NCBI RefSeq assembly: GCF_000473225.1
Contig: NZ_KI421509.1
Coordinates: 419,470 to 483,469, forward strand
Direction of reading: 5' to 3'
Source of the DNA: Sedimentitalea nanhaiensis DSM 24252
GTDB lineage: Bacteria; Pseudomonadota; Alphaproteobacteria; Rhodobacterales; Rhodobacteraceae
DNA length: 64,000 nucleotides
The notes beneath the pieces are model-generated. The model ran no database searches. It was not told where the DNA came from and saw nothing but the letters and a program-made list of their open reading frames with translations. Made by a program: the position numbers and the translations under genes. Shown here piece by piece: positions 54,639 to 63,252 of this stretch. The stretch's first letter is position 1. Every line of letters starts with the position of its first letter.

Positions 54639-55631
54639 ATGTTCACCAAACATCTCTTTGCCGGTGCGGCGCTGGCTTTGGGCCTGGCGTCGTCTCAGGC
54701 AATGGCCGCCGACACCACCATGCGGATTTCGTTGCAATTGCCCCTGAAAAGCCACCTGGGACAGAACCTGGTGTTGTTCAAGGAAGAAGTAGAGAAGATT
54801 TCGGACGGCACCATCGAGGTCGAAATTTATGATTCCGCGCAGTTGTACAAGGACAAGGAAGTGCCCGCCGCCGTCGGATCCGGTGCGATCGAGGCAGGCG
54901 TGGCGTCGTTGACCCGCTATGTCGGCGATATCCCCGCAGTTGACGTGTTCTATCTGCCGTTCCTGTTGAACACAGAGGACAAGGTGCGTGCGGCTGTTGC
55001 AGCGGGTTCGCCGGTGCGCGGCCCGATCGACGAGGCGATCAAGGATACCGGCAGCACGGTGTTGTGGTGGCAGGCCTATGGCGGCGCGATTATGCTGACC
55101 AAGGAAGAGCCGCTGAAATCGCCCGCAGACATGGCGGGTAAGAAGGTGCGGGTGTTCGGCAAGACGCTGGGTGACTTCGTCTCCGCAACCGGCGGTGCGC
55201 CGACGCTGATTTCGGGATCAGAGCAATACCTGGCCTATCAGCGTGGTACGGTGGATGTGGGCATGACCGGTATATCGGGCGTCAAATCCCGCAAGTTGTG
55301 GGAGGTAATGGATACGATCACCGTCACCAATCACGCCGATATCGAGTTCATCGTGGTGGTGAATACGGACTGGTGGAACGGTCTGCCCGCCGAACATCGC
55401 GACATGATCACCCAGGCGGCGCTGATCGCCGAGGCCGATGTGCGTGACCGCATGAGCCAGATTGAATCCGATGCCTATGCCGCAGCCCAGGAAAACGGCA
55501 TGTCCCTATACATACCGACCGAGGCCGACATCGAGGCATGGAGAGCTGCATCTACATCGGTCTATGATGATTATCGTGCCAAGTCGGGCGATCTGGGCGC
55601 TGCTGTTCTGAACGCGGCCGAGGGGCTGTGA
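54639..55631 (+). CDS. dctP: TRAP transporter substrate-binding protein, DctP family
   Basis: Periplasmic binding protein of a second, DctPQM-type TRAP system. The 330-residue precursor has a signal peptide (HLFAGAALALGLASSQAMA). The DctP pattern follows: MRISLQLPLKSHLGQNLVLFKEEVEKISDG, IEVEIYDSAQLYKDKEV, and the carboxylate-binding region GGKKVRVFGKTLGDFV (here MAGKKVRVFG, with the conserved Arg). A strong GGGGAGG site precedes the ATG. Most DctP ligands are organic acids; the adjacent lyase-family enzyme fits that. The ligand itself cannot be named. Confidence 0.92.
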   Translation: MFTKHLFAGAALALGLASSQAMAADTTMRISLQLPLKSHLGQNLVLFKEEVEKISDGTIEVEIYDSAQLYKDKEVPAAVGSGAIEAGVASLTRYVGDIPAVDVFYLPFLLNTEDKVRAAVAAGSPVRGPIDEAIKDTGSTVLWWQAYGGAIMLTKEEPLKSPADMAGKKVRVFGKTLGDFVSATGGAPTLISGSEQYLAYQRGTVDVGMTGISGVKSRKLWEVMDTITVTNHADIEFIVVVNTDWWNGLPAEHRDMITQAALIAEADVRDRMSQIESDAYAAAQENGMSLYIPTEADIEAWRAASTSVYDDYRAKSGDLGAAVLNAAEGL

Positions 55632-55652
55632 ACGGGCCTTTGGAACCGGTCC

Positions 55653-56150
55653 ATGTACTGGTTTGATGCGCTCGTTCGGGCGTTGGCCTGGCTTGCGGCG
55701 GTGTTGTTCACCGTCGCCGGCCTGATGCTGTCCTACGAGGTTGTAGCCCGCTATTTCTTTGTCCGCCCAACGATTTGGGCGGCGGAACTCAGTCAGCTTT
55801 GCCTGATCTGGGGCTGTCTTATGGGCATGCCCTGGTTGCTGTCGGCAAGGCGTCATATCGCGGTGGACGCGGTGATACGGCTGCTGCCGGTTGCGGCGCA
55901 GAACCGGATCGAGGCGGCGGCGATGCTGATGGTGGCGGTCTTCAGTGCGATCGTCGCCTGGAAAGGCTGGGACATCTTCTGGGATTCGTTTGAGCGCGGG
56001 CGCACCACGGGTTCGATGCTGGACCTGCCCAGCTGGGTGGTCGAACTGGCCGTGCCGCTGGGATTTGCGCTGTTGTTCGTGCAGGCCCTGATCGAAACCG
56101 TTCGCTCGGCGCGGGGCAGGGCGGCGGATCGGGAGATCGCACTGGAATGA
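55653..56150 (+). CDS. dctQ: TRAP transporter small permease, DctQ type
   Basis: A 165-residue membrane protein with four hydrophobic helices. Typical DctQ features are VLFTVAGLMLSYEVVARYFF, AAELSQLCLIWGCLMGMPWLLSARRHIAVDAV (the conserved polar E-L and R-H-I segment) and a C-terminal helix VVELAVPLGFALLFVQALIE. Together with DctM it forms the transporter. The start ATG lies 21 bp after dctP; the stop overlaps the dctM start by 4 nt. Confidence 0.9.
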   Translation: MYWFDALVRALAWLAAVLFTVAGLMLSYEVVARYFFVRPTIWAAELSQLCLIWGCLMGMPWLLSARRHIAVDAVIRLLPVAAQNRIEAAAMLMVAVFSAIVAWKGWDIFWDSFERGRTTGSMLDLPSWVVELAVPLGFALLFVQALIETVRSARGRAADREIALE

Positions 56151-57421
56151 CCATCGTACTTATTCTCGCCTCGCTGTTCACTCTGTTGCTGGCGCGGGTG
56201 CCGGTGGCCTTTGCCCTGGGCGGCATGGGGCTGGCATTGCTACTGTTGGGCGGGTTTTCACCGCTGATGGCCCCTCAGGCGATCTTGTCGACGCTCGACG
56301 GTTTCATCTTGCTGGCGGTGCCGCTGTTCCTGCTGATGGCCAATGTACTGCTCAAGGGCGGGGTCGGTGACGACCTGTTTGCGGCGGTGAATTCCTGGGT
56401 CGGTCACTGGCCGGGCGGGTTGGCGGTGGCGACAATCATTTCATGTGCGATTTTCGCCGCCATCAGCGGCAGTTCGGTGGCCACGGCGGCCACCATTGGT
56501 ACGGTTGCAATTCCCGCGATGATCGCGCGCGGGTATGACAAGCGGTTCGTCTACGGATTGCTGGCGGCTGGCGGAACGCTGGGCATTCTGATCCCCCCCT
56601 CGATCCCGATGATCGTCTATGGCTTTATCACCGAAGAATCCGTTGGTGCGCTGTTCCTGGCCGGGGTCGGACCGGGTATTGCGCTGGTGCTGTTGTTTAT
56701 CGGCTATTCAATGGTCTATGCGCGGGTGACGACCGTTCAACAAGGTGTCACGGCCGCAAGTATGGCGGTACGTCGCGCAGCATCGTTGCGCGCCTTGCCG
56801 TCAATCGCGCTGGCAATGTTGATTATCGGCGGCATCTATTCCGGGGCCTTTACCCCGACCGAGGCCGCCGCCATCGGGTTTACCTTTGCCCTGATCGTCA
56901 CCGTGGTGGTGTTGCGCTCGCTGTCGTGGCAGGGGTTTCGCGAGGCATTGTTTGAGTCGATGGTCACGACGGTTGCGATTATCCTGATCATCGCCGGAGC
57001 CAAGGTGTTCGGCAAGGCGATCACGCTGTATCGCATTCCACAGGACATATCCGCCATCATCGCCCAGACCATCGAGACGCCGTTGGTGTTCGTTCTGGTG
57101 GTTGCAGGCGTGTTGCTGGTGATGGGCCTGGTATTCGAAGCCCTGTCGATGGTGCTGATCATGACGCCGGTGCTGTTGCCTTCGGCACTGGCGATGGGGT
57201 TCGATCCGATCTGGTTTGGCATCTTCATGGTGGTGATGGTGGAATGCGCGCTGATCACCCCGCCGGTGGGGTTGAACCTGTATGTCATTCAGGCCGTTGC
57301 GCGCACCGGTCTGGGCGAAGTGGCGCGCGGTGTGCTGCCGTTCCTGCTGTTGATGTTCCTTTGCGTGGCGATCCTGTATCTGTGGCCGGATCTGGCGCTG
57401 TATCTGCCCTTCAAATTGTGA
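56147..57421 (+). CDS. dctM: TRAP transporter large permease, DctM type
   Basis: A 424-residue, about 12-helix ion-coupled transport subunit. The family pattern is clear: LLLARVPVAFALGGMGLALL, FILLAVPLFLLMANVLLKGGVGDDLF, ISGSSVATAATIGTVAIPAMIARGYDKRFVYGLLAAGGTLGILIPPSIPMIVYG, and the repeat-like IVMVECALITPPVGLNLYVI at the end. The ISGSSVAT and TPPVGLN segments form the substrate/sodium region in known structures. Coupled to dctQ by ATGA. Confidence 0.95.
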   Translation: MTIVLILASLFTLLLARVPVAFALGGMGLALLLLGGFSPLMAPQAILSTLDGFILLAVPLFLLMANVLLKGGVGDDLFAAVNSWVGHWPGGLAVATIISCAIFAAISGSSVATAATIGTVAIPAMIARGYDKRFVYGLLAAGGTLGILIPPSIPMIVYGFITEESVGALFLAGVGPGIALVLLFIGYSMVYARVTTVQQGVTAASMAVRRAASLRALPSIALAMLIIGGIYSGAFTPTEAAAIGFTFALIVTVVVLRSLSWQGFREALFESMVTTVAIILIIAGAKVFGKAITLYRIPQDISAIIAQTIETPLVFVLVVAGVLLVMGLVFEALSMVLIMTPVLLPSALAMGFDPIWFGIFMVVMVECALITPPVGLNLYVIQAVARTGLGEVARGVLPFLLLMFLCVAILYLWPDLALYLPFKL

Positions 57422-57429
57422 GCCTGCCA

Positions 57430-58299
57430 ATGACCCCACCGAACCGATTGCGCGCCCTGCTGGCACAGGACAAACTGCACGTCATGCCTTGTTGTTTTGA
57501 TGCCCTCTCGGCGCGGATGATTCAGCAGAGCGGGTTCGGGCTGACATTTATGTCCGGCTTTGCCACTTCGGCGGCGCGGATCGGCGCGCCCGACCTGGGG
57601 CTGATGTCCTATGGCGAGGTGCTCGACAGTGCGCGCAACATCACCGAGGCGGTGTCGATCCCGCTGATCGCCGATGGGGATACCGGCTATGGCAACGCGA
57701 TGAACGTGCGCCGCACGGTGCGCGGGTTTGCGCGGGCGGGCTGTGCGGCGGTGATGATCGAGGATCAGCTCGCCCCGAAACGCTGCGGGCACACGCCGGG
57801 CAAGGCGGTGGTCGGTCGGGATGAGGCGTTTGATCGCATCAGGGCGGCGGTGGATGCGCGCGCCGATGACGACATCCTGATCCTGGCGCGCACCGATGCC
57901 CGCCATGAATACGGCCTGGGCGAGGCGATTGACCGGGCCGCGAAATTTCATGAACTCGGTGCCGACATTCTGTTCGTCGAAGCCCCCGCGACCCTCGTCG
58001 AAATGCGTCAGATCTGTGCCGACCTGCCGGGGCCAAAGATGGCCAATATCGTCGAAGGCGGCGAAACCCCTGACCCCGGTCATGCCGAATTATCCGATAT
58101 CGGCTATTCGATTGCCGCGTATCCGCTGACCCTGATGGCGGCGGCAATGCAGGCGATGGCGACCACGTTGCAGGCTCTGGCCAAGGACACGCCACGCGAC
58201 CCTCACCTGATGGAGTTCACCGAATTGCGCCGACGGATCGGATTTGACGCCTATTACGAAACCTCGGCGGCCTATGACAGCTCGCGCAGATCGTCCTAA
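57430..58299 (+). CDS. Isocitrate lyase/PEP mutase superfamily enzyme
   Basis: A 289-residue (beta/alpha)8 enzyme cleaving or forming C-C or P-C bonds next to carboxylates. Key motifs: ADGDTGYG (81-88, Mg2+-binding Asp residues), AAVMIEDQLAPKRCGH with the catalytic KRCGH (117-121) typical of methylisocitrate- and dimethylmalate-lyase-like members, then ILARTDAR and the MANIVEGG strand. PEP mutase proper lacks this Cys loop, so a 2-methylisocitrate/dimethylmalate/oxaloacetate-type lyase is favoured. It directly follows dctM; a GTG at 57418 overlapping the dctM stop is an alternative start. Context suggests it acts on the imported acid. Confidence 0.9.
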   Translation: MTPPNRLRALLAQDKLHVMPCCFDALSARMIQQSGFGLTFMSGFATSAARIGAPDLGLMSYGEVLDSARNITEAVSIPLIADGDTGYGNAMNVRRTVRGFARAGCAAVMIEDQLAPKRCGHTPGKAVVGRDEAFDRIRAAVDARADDDILILARTDARHEYGLGEAIDRAAKFHELGADILFVEAPATLVEMRQICADLPGPKMANIVEGGETPDPGHAELSDIGYSIAAYPLTLMAAAMQAMATTLQALAKDTPRDPHLMEFTELRRRIGFDAYYETSAAYDSSRRSS

Positions 58300-58403
58300 A
58301 GCCTTTCGACTTATACCTGAATCACCTATCGCTGCCTGAAGTCAAAGATTTCAACGCGATAGGTGGTACCCGACGTCTCGAGTCAAAGTCGAAACGCGTT
58401 AGG
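58295..58403. repeat. 109-bp imperfect palindromic element between convergent genes
   Basis: Outer arms: the 18 bases at 58295-58312 pair with 58386-58403 at 16 of 18 positions, including cctaa/ttagg and tttcgactt/aagtcgaaa. Inner arms: cacctatcg (58323-58331) pairs perfectly with cgataggtg (58357-58365). The terminal cctaa/ttagg contain the TAA stops of both flanking genes. It may act as a two-way terminator, or be a palindromic interspersed repeat of this genome (inference). Confidence 0.8.
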
Positions 58404-60108
58404 CGCGCGTGCCAGAGAACCGGTTTTCCCACTCTTCACGCTGCTCGTCCGTGATCTTGGCGAACAGTACATCGGGCACGCTAAAGGCTTGGCCAGCGGG
58501 CAGGGTGGACAAGGCGGCGGCGACGTCGTCCGGCCAGCTGGCATCGGTCGTATTCATCGCCTGCAGCATCCGGCTGGAGGTATCGGGAATAAAGGGGGCG
58601 CTCAGCACCGCATAGAGGCGAATCAGGTTCAGGCCCAGACGGACCTGTGCCGCTGCGCGGTCGGGATCGGTCTTGAACGTCGCCCAGGGGGCCGCGCTTT
58701 GCAGGTATTCGTTGCCCGCAACCCAGATCGCGCGCAGGTCTTGCGCCGATTTGCGCACCTCCATGTCGGCCATATGACCCTCATAGGCGCGGATGCGGAT
58801 GGCCAGATCGGCGATCAGCGCATTTTCCTGTTCGCCATACCCCCCCCCCTCAGGGACGGATTCGCCGAATTTGGACCGGCAGAATTTGGTGATGCGGCTG
58901 ACAAAGTTGCCCAGCACATCCGCCAGATCCTTGTTCACAGACTGCTGGAAATTCTCCCAGGTGAACTCGCTGTCGCTGCTTTCTGGCACATGGCTGAGAA
59001 GCCACCAGCGCCAGAAGTCCGACGGCAGAATCGCCAAGGCCTGATCCATGAACACGCCGCGACCCTGGCTGGTGCTGAACTGGCCTCCATCGTAGTTGAG
59101 GTAGTTAAAGGATTTGAGGTGATCGACCATCTTCCACGGCTCGCCAGATCCCAGGATCGTTGCCGGGAAGGACAGGGTGTGGAAGGGGACGTTGTCCTTG
59201 CCCATGAACTGAACGTAATGCACGTCACCCGCGCCCTTGTCGGTACGCCACCAACGCTCCCAGTCGTTGCCCGTGGCTTCGGCCCACTCGGCAGCGCAGG
59301 CGATGTATTCGATCGGGGCGTCGAACCAGACATAGAATACCTTGCCCTCCATGCCCGGCCAATCCTGATCGCCCCTTTTGACTGCGATACCCCAGTCCAG
59401 ATCGCGGGTGATGCCCCGGTCTTGCAAACCGTCGCCATCATGCAGCCATTTCTTGGCGATGGACGTCGTCAGAATCGGCCAGTCGGTCTTGGAGTCGATC
59501 CATTTGTCCAGATCGCCCTTCAGTTCGGACTGGCGCAGGTACAGGTGTTTGGTTTCGCGGACTTCCAGATCGGTCGACCCGGATACGGCGCTGCGCGGCT
59601 CGATCAGATCTGTGGGGTCAAGCTGTTTGGTGCAGTTTTCGCATTGATCGCCGCGCGCCCGGTCATAGCCGCAATTGGGGCAGGTGCCCTCGATATAGCG
59701 ATCTGGCAGGAACCGTCCATCGGCGTTGGAATAGACCTGTTTTTCACTTACTTCTCGGATCAGCCCGCGCTCGGCCAGAACGCCTGCGAAATGTTGGGTC
59801 AAACGGTGGTTCTGCGGGCTGGAGGAGCGACCGAAATGGTCAAAGCTGAGGCCGAATCGGTTGGCGATATCGGCTTGTACCGTGTGCATCTGGGCACAGT
59901 ATTCGGCCACTGGTTGACCCGCCTTTGCAGCGGCCAGTTCGGCGGGTGTGCCGTGCTCGTCTGTGGCGCAGAGAAACAGCACTTCATTGCCACGTGCGCG
60001 CATGTATCGGGCAAACAAATCGGCGGGCAACTGGCTGCCAACCAGGTTGCCCAGATGTTTGATCCCATTGATATAGGGAAGCGCCGAGGTGATGAGTATG
60101 CGTGCCAT
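58399..60108 (-). CDS. metG: Methionyl-tRNA synthetase
   Basis: Class I synthetase charging tRNA-Met. The 569-residue product has [16 protein letters not shown] with the HIGH-like HLGN (18-21) and the zinc knuckle CPNC ... CENC (about 139-155). It also has [31 protein letters not shown], and the KMSKS-equivalent FSTSQGRG seen in the MetRS form of this lineage, followed by an anticodon-binding helical domain. The C-terminal tRNA-binding (EMAP) domain is absent, as in many bacteria. Its stop lies inside the palindromic element. Confidence 0.96.
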   Translation of the reverse strand: MARILITSALPYINGIKHLGNLVGSQLPADLFARYMRARGNEVLFLCATDEHGTPAELAAAKAGQPVAEYCAQMHTVQADIANRFGLSFDHFGRSSSPQNHRLTQHFAGVLAERGLIREVSEKQVYSNADGRFLPDRYIEGTCPNCGYDRARGDQCENCTKQLDPTDLIEPRSAVSGSTDLEVRETKHLYLRQSELKGDLDKWIDSKTDWPILTTSIAKKWLHDGDGLQDRGITRDLDWGIAVKRGDQDWPGMEGKVFYVWFDAPIEYIACAAEWAEATGNDWERWWRTDKGAGDVHYVQFMGKDNVPFHTLSFPATILGSGEPWKMVDHLKSFNYLNYDGGQFSTSQGRGVFMDQALAILPSDFWRWWLLSHVPESSDSEFTWENFQQSVNKDLADVLGNFVSRITKFCRSKFGESVPEGGGYGEQENALIADLAIRIRAYEGHMADMEVRKSAQDLRAIWVAGNEYLQSAAPWATFKTDPDRAAAQVRLGLNLIRLYAVLSAPFIPDTSSRMLQAMNTTDASWPDDVAAALSTLPAGQAFSVPDVLFAKITDEQREEWENRFSGTRA

Positions 60109-60318
60109 GTGGGTCTTGCCTTTGGTCGGTTTGGGCCTCGGTTACATCATCGCGGGCTGCAGCGCCAGACGGTGCAGGACGATCCGCGACGATGCCGGTC
60201 GACCCCAAACCGACCGCATCCGTTTGTGGGACCTGGAAATCGTCGTCTGCTGGTCCGATTTTGGACAGAATTGCAGGTGAGTTTGCCCAGGATCGCAGGA
60301 TAACGATTTGGGGAACAA

Positions 60319-61140
60319 ATGCATTTCGAAACGCGAAGAACAACGAACTTGGCTGTGGCGCAGGAGCGGGACATTATGTCCCCAACGTCTGCCCCGCTTC
60401 GTGCGAACATCCCCATGACGCACGCCACAGCCAGGCCCTTGGCCAAGCCCACAACTGCTCTGGCGAGGGACCCGGTCCCGTCGCAACTGGATGAAACACC
60501 GTTGGCGCGGGCACGGGTTACGGGTAAGGATCTGCTTGCGCACCTGGTTGAAGATCTGGATGAGGATCCCGAGCCGCCGCTGGAGGACTTTCTCGGCGTT
60601 CTCGGTTCGATTGCCGGTTTCACCACTGCCTACGCCCTGGCGAGGCGGATCGATGAGGGATCGCTGTCGTTGCAGGCTCCGGAAGTGATCGTGATGACGC
60701 TGTCAGACGGTTCCAGGCGATACTTTGGCAATTTTCTGAATCGCCGTCTGGCGGAACAGCAGATTTCTCTGTTCAACCTGACCGCGGGCATGGCCAAGAA
60801 ACTGGGTGCGACCGTGTTTCCTGATTTGCCGGAACTGTTCGAGAGGGTGACAAAGTCGGCGACGACAGTTGAGTTCGGCGTGCCGCGATTGCCGAACGGG
60901 CTGGGCATGGACCCACCGCCAGAGGAGATGGTGAGACGCCGCTTCCCGACTTGCCTACCGGTTCTGGAACGCTACAGCCTGCATCCGGACGACTATTTCG
61001 CCGCCTGTGCCTTTGCCATCCAGCAGGTGATCGCAAGATCCGAAGGCCTGATTGACCCGACGTTGTGTGTGCAGATCGTGATGGAATGCGCTGTGCCGAT
61101 GTCAAAGATCGACCCGCGCAGCGTGTTGGAGGATTTCTAG
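60319..61140 (+). CDS. Conserved-looking protein of unknown function
   Basis: A 273-residue soluble protein, no signal peptide or membrane helix. I do not recognise a named domain. The first ~60 residues are polar and Pro/Thr/Ala-rich, probably disordered. An acidic stretch LLAHLVEDLDEDPEPPLEDF leads into a folded part with VLGSIAGFTTAYAL, IVMTLSDGSRRYFGNFLNRRLAEQQISLFNLTAGMAKKLGA, DLPELFERV, FGVPRLP, and a helical end PVLERYSLHPDDYFAACAFAIQQVI. The balanced hydrophobic core suggests a real protein. GGGGAACAA precedes the ATG, a good binding site; internal Met codons at 60376 and 60415 are alternatives. It ends 3 bp from the convergent MFS gene. Confidence 0.75.
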   Translation: MHFETRRTTNLAVAQERDIMSPTSAPLRANIPMTHATARPLAKPTTALARDPVPSQLDETPLARARVTGKDLLAHLVEDLDEDPEPPLEDFLGVLGSIAGFTTAYALARRIDEGSLSLQAPEVIVMTLSDGSRRYFGNFLNRRLAEQQISLFNLTAGMAKKLGATVFPDLPELFERVTKSATTVEFGVPRLPNGLGMDPPPEEMVRRRFPTCLPVLERYSLHPDDYFAACAFAIQQVIARSEGLIDPTLCVQIVMECAVPMSKIDPRSVLEDF

Positions 61141-61143
61141 GTC

Positions 61144-62379
61144 TCAAGTGCCCTTGCCGTCGCGCTCGCGCTGGCGTCGTGTCAGGCGACCGATCAGGAA
61201 CGAGGTGCGTGGGGCATAGACATAACGTGTGCGGTTGCCCGGCGCGGGCCGTGCCAACATTCGCGTCAGACCAAAGATCACGAGCGCCAGATGCCCGACC
61301 GCGATCATGGTGAACATGGCATGCGGACCAAAGCGGCTGATCAGGGCAGATGCGGCATAGGGTGCCGCGATAGCGCCCAAGGCGAAAAAGAACATCAGCG
61401 CAGCCGACAGTTCCACCCGCTCGGAATCGTCGGCAAAGTCATGGGCGTGGGCCGCGGCGACCGAATAGATCGGAAATGTGGTCGCCCCGAACACAAGCGC
61501 CGCCATCATGACACCCCCCTGACCGAAACCGGGCGCGCCCATTGTCATCATCGAACTGAGGATGGCCGCAACAGACAACCAGATCAGAACCCATCGGCGA
61601 TCAAACCTGTCCGCAAGCCATCCGACCGGATACTGTGCCAGCGCCCCACCCAGAACGAATGTTGCCAGAAACCAGCCGATCTGGGCCGGGCTTAGCCCGA
61701 CCTCCTGGCCATAGACGGGGCCAATCATGCGAAAGCTGGCCGAGGACAGCGCCGCCACAACCACTGCCGCCGCAGCAAGTGGTGACATCTGTACCGCGAG
61801 CATCGGGCGCAGACGGGGGGCGTTGGGGGTTTCCGGTTGCTTTGCGGTGGTCAGAGTCAGCGGGATCAGCGCTGCACAGCATAGAATGGCGAGTATATTG
61901 TAACTGACATAGCTGGCCGGGCTCAGCACCCCGATCAGAAGCTGCGCAAACAGCGAGGCGCTCATGTCGACAACGCGGTAGACCCCCATGGTGCGGCCGC
62001 GGCTTTGGTTTGTGACCTTGGCCTGCAACCAGGCCTCGATCACCGTATAGCAGCCTGCGACGCACAGGCCGGACATCACCCGCATCAACGCCCAGGCATA
62101 GGGATCGAGCACCAGCATATGCGCGAGCAAACCGATCGCACCGGTTGCGGTAAAGGCTGCAAAGGCGCGCGAGTGGCCCACGCTGCCCATCAGGCGCGGG
62201 GCCCACCAACAACCAATGAAAAACCCGAAGAAATGCGCCGACCCCAGAAGGCCGATTTCCGACGTGCTGAAAGACAGGGCAAGTCCGGACAGCGCATCCA
62301 GCGGGCCGACTCCGCCCGTGGACAGTTGCAACAAGGCCACGGATAGAAACAGGGCAGCAAAGGAAATCAACATGCGCAT
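61144..62379 (-). CDS. MFS transporter
   Basis: Major-facilitator permease of 411 residues and 12 hydrophobic helices with the two-bundle layout. Signs are the loop 2-3 region GCWWAPRLMGSVGHSRAFA, VMSGLCVAGCYTVIEAWLQAKVTNQSRGRTMGVY in the N-half, and QYPVGWLADRFDRRWVLIWLSV in the C-half, which carries the D-R-x-x-R motif. The branch resembles YcaD-type permeases with unknown substrate. It ends in a basic tail RLTRRQRERDGKG. The ATG at 62379 and one 6 nt downstream are both possible. Upstream lies the YceI-like gene, same strand, with a 74-bp T-rich gap. Confidence 0.92.
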   Translation of the reverse strand: MRMLISFAALFLSVALLQLSTGGVGPLDALSGLALSFSTSEIGLLGSAHFFGFFIGCWWAPRLMGSVGHSRAFAAFTATGAIGLLAHMLVLDPYAWALMRVMSGLCVAGCYTVIEAWLQAKVTNQSRGRTMGVYRVVDMSASLFAQLLIGVLSPASYVSYNILAILCCAALIPLTLTTAKQPETPNAPRLRPMLAVQMSPLAAAAVVVAALSSASFRMIGPVYGQEVGLSPAQIGWFLATFVLGGALAQYPVGWLADRFDRRWVLIWLSVAAILSSMMTMGAPGFGQGGVMMAALVFGATTFPIYSVAAAHAHDFADDSERVELSAALMFFFALGAIAAPYAASALISRFGPHAMFTMIAVGHLALVIFGLTRMLARPAPGNRTRYVYAPRTSFLIGRLTRRQRERDGKGT

Positions 62380-62453
62380 GTCCAGCCACCATGCGCCAGA
62401 CTGATTGCCGGGCTTGGTTTTTTTCGACTTTGCTATGTCGTTTTTGCCTGTTT

Positions 62454-63047
62454 CTAGCGGATGGCCCGGATGACGGCTGTGATATCCAATGTCACCCGGT
62501 CGCCGACCAGATCGGGATAGCCGCTGGCCCCAAAGGCCGAGCGGCTGAGATGCCCACCCAGGCGTACGACAATCGTTGAAAGGTCGTTGGCCGTGCTGCC
62601 CCGGGCCCGGAACAGCGCCGCGTCCAGAATGATGGGCCGGGTCACGTCCCGCAGGGTCAGCCGACCCTCGATGCGGGCACCGTCGGACAGGCGGCCATCT
62701 TTGGCCAGTCGCACGGACAGGGATTCAAACCGGATCGTTGGGAAACGCGCGACATTCAAGACAGTTGGCCCGGTCATTGCCTGCGTGGCGAGCGCAAGCC
62801 CGGTGCGCGCGGCCGCGGCATTCAGGATGACATCGACCTGCGTGGCGGCAAGGTTCCCGGGGTCGATCTGGATATCGGCGCTCTGGATCGGCATCATGCC
62901 ATTCTGAGAGATACCGTTGAGGGTAAAGTCAAATCCGACGGAGGAGCCAGCCCTGTCCAGCTGGTATCGGGTCGGCGCGGCAAATGCGGGGCTGAACATA
63001 TGGCAGCCAATGGCGATCAAGGCAGTGCGGCGCGCAAGCAGGATCAT
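62454..63047 (-). CDS. YceI-family periplasmic lipid-binding protein
   Basis: A 197-residue precursor with signal peptide (LLARRTALIAIGCHMFSPAFA). A YceI lipocalin-like beta-barrel follows: YQLDRAGSSVGFDFTLNGIS, DVILNAAAARTG, FPTIRFESLSVRLAKDG, GRLTLRDVTRPIILDA. YceI proteins bind polyisoprenoid or amide lipids in the periplasm. The ATG at 63047 was chosen for the GGAGACCTCC site before it; the longer frame adds a non-signal leader. It is divergent from the aldo/keto reductase gene, 205 bp apart. Confidence 0.9.
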   Translation of the reverse strand: MILLARRTALIAIGCHMFSPAFAAPTRYQLDRAGSSVGFDFTLNGISQNGMMPIQSADIQIDPGNLAATQVDVILNAAAARTGLALATQAMTGPTVLNVARFPTIRFESLSVRLAKDGRLSDGARIEGRLTLRDVTRPIILDAALFRARGSTANDLSTIVVRLGGHLSRSAFGASGYPDLVGDRVTLDITAVIRAIR

Positions 63048-63252
63048 GGAGGTCTCCCGTGTCGAGTATACTCGGGATCCGTCCGGATTGGGCATTGTTT
63101 TCCGGTGTCACGGAAATGTCAGATCCGGGCGCTTAAACGGGTGTATCAGCCTGCCTTGCCCATATCGGGGCCGACGGTTTCCGACCGGATTTCAGATTGC
63201 TCCCGGCGCAGCGGCCGCTAGGGTGCGGGCAATCAGAACAGGAATGTGCAAG

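Noticed and set aside
58363-60303. 646-codon plus-strand frame opposite metG
   Set aside because: Antisense shadow of metG caused by GC-rich codon use; no start site or domain.
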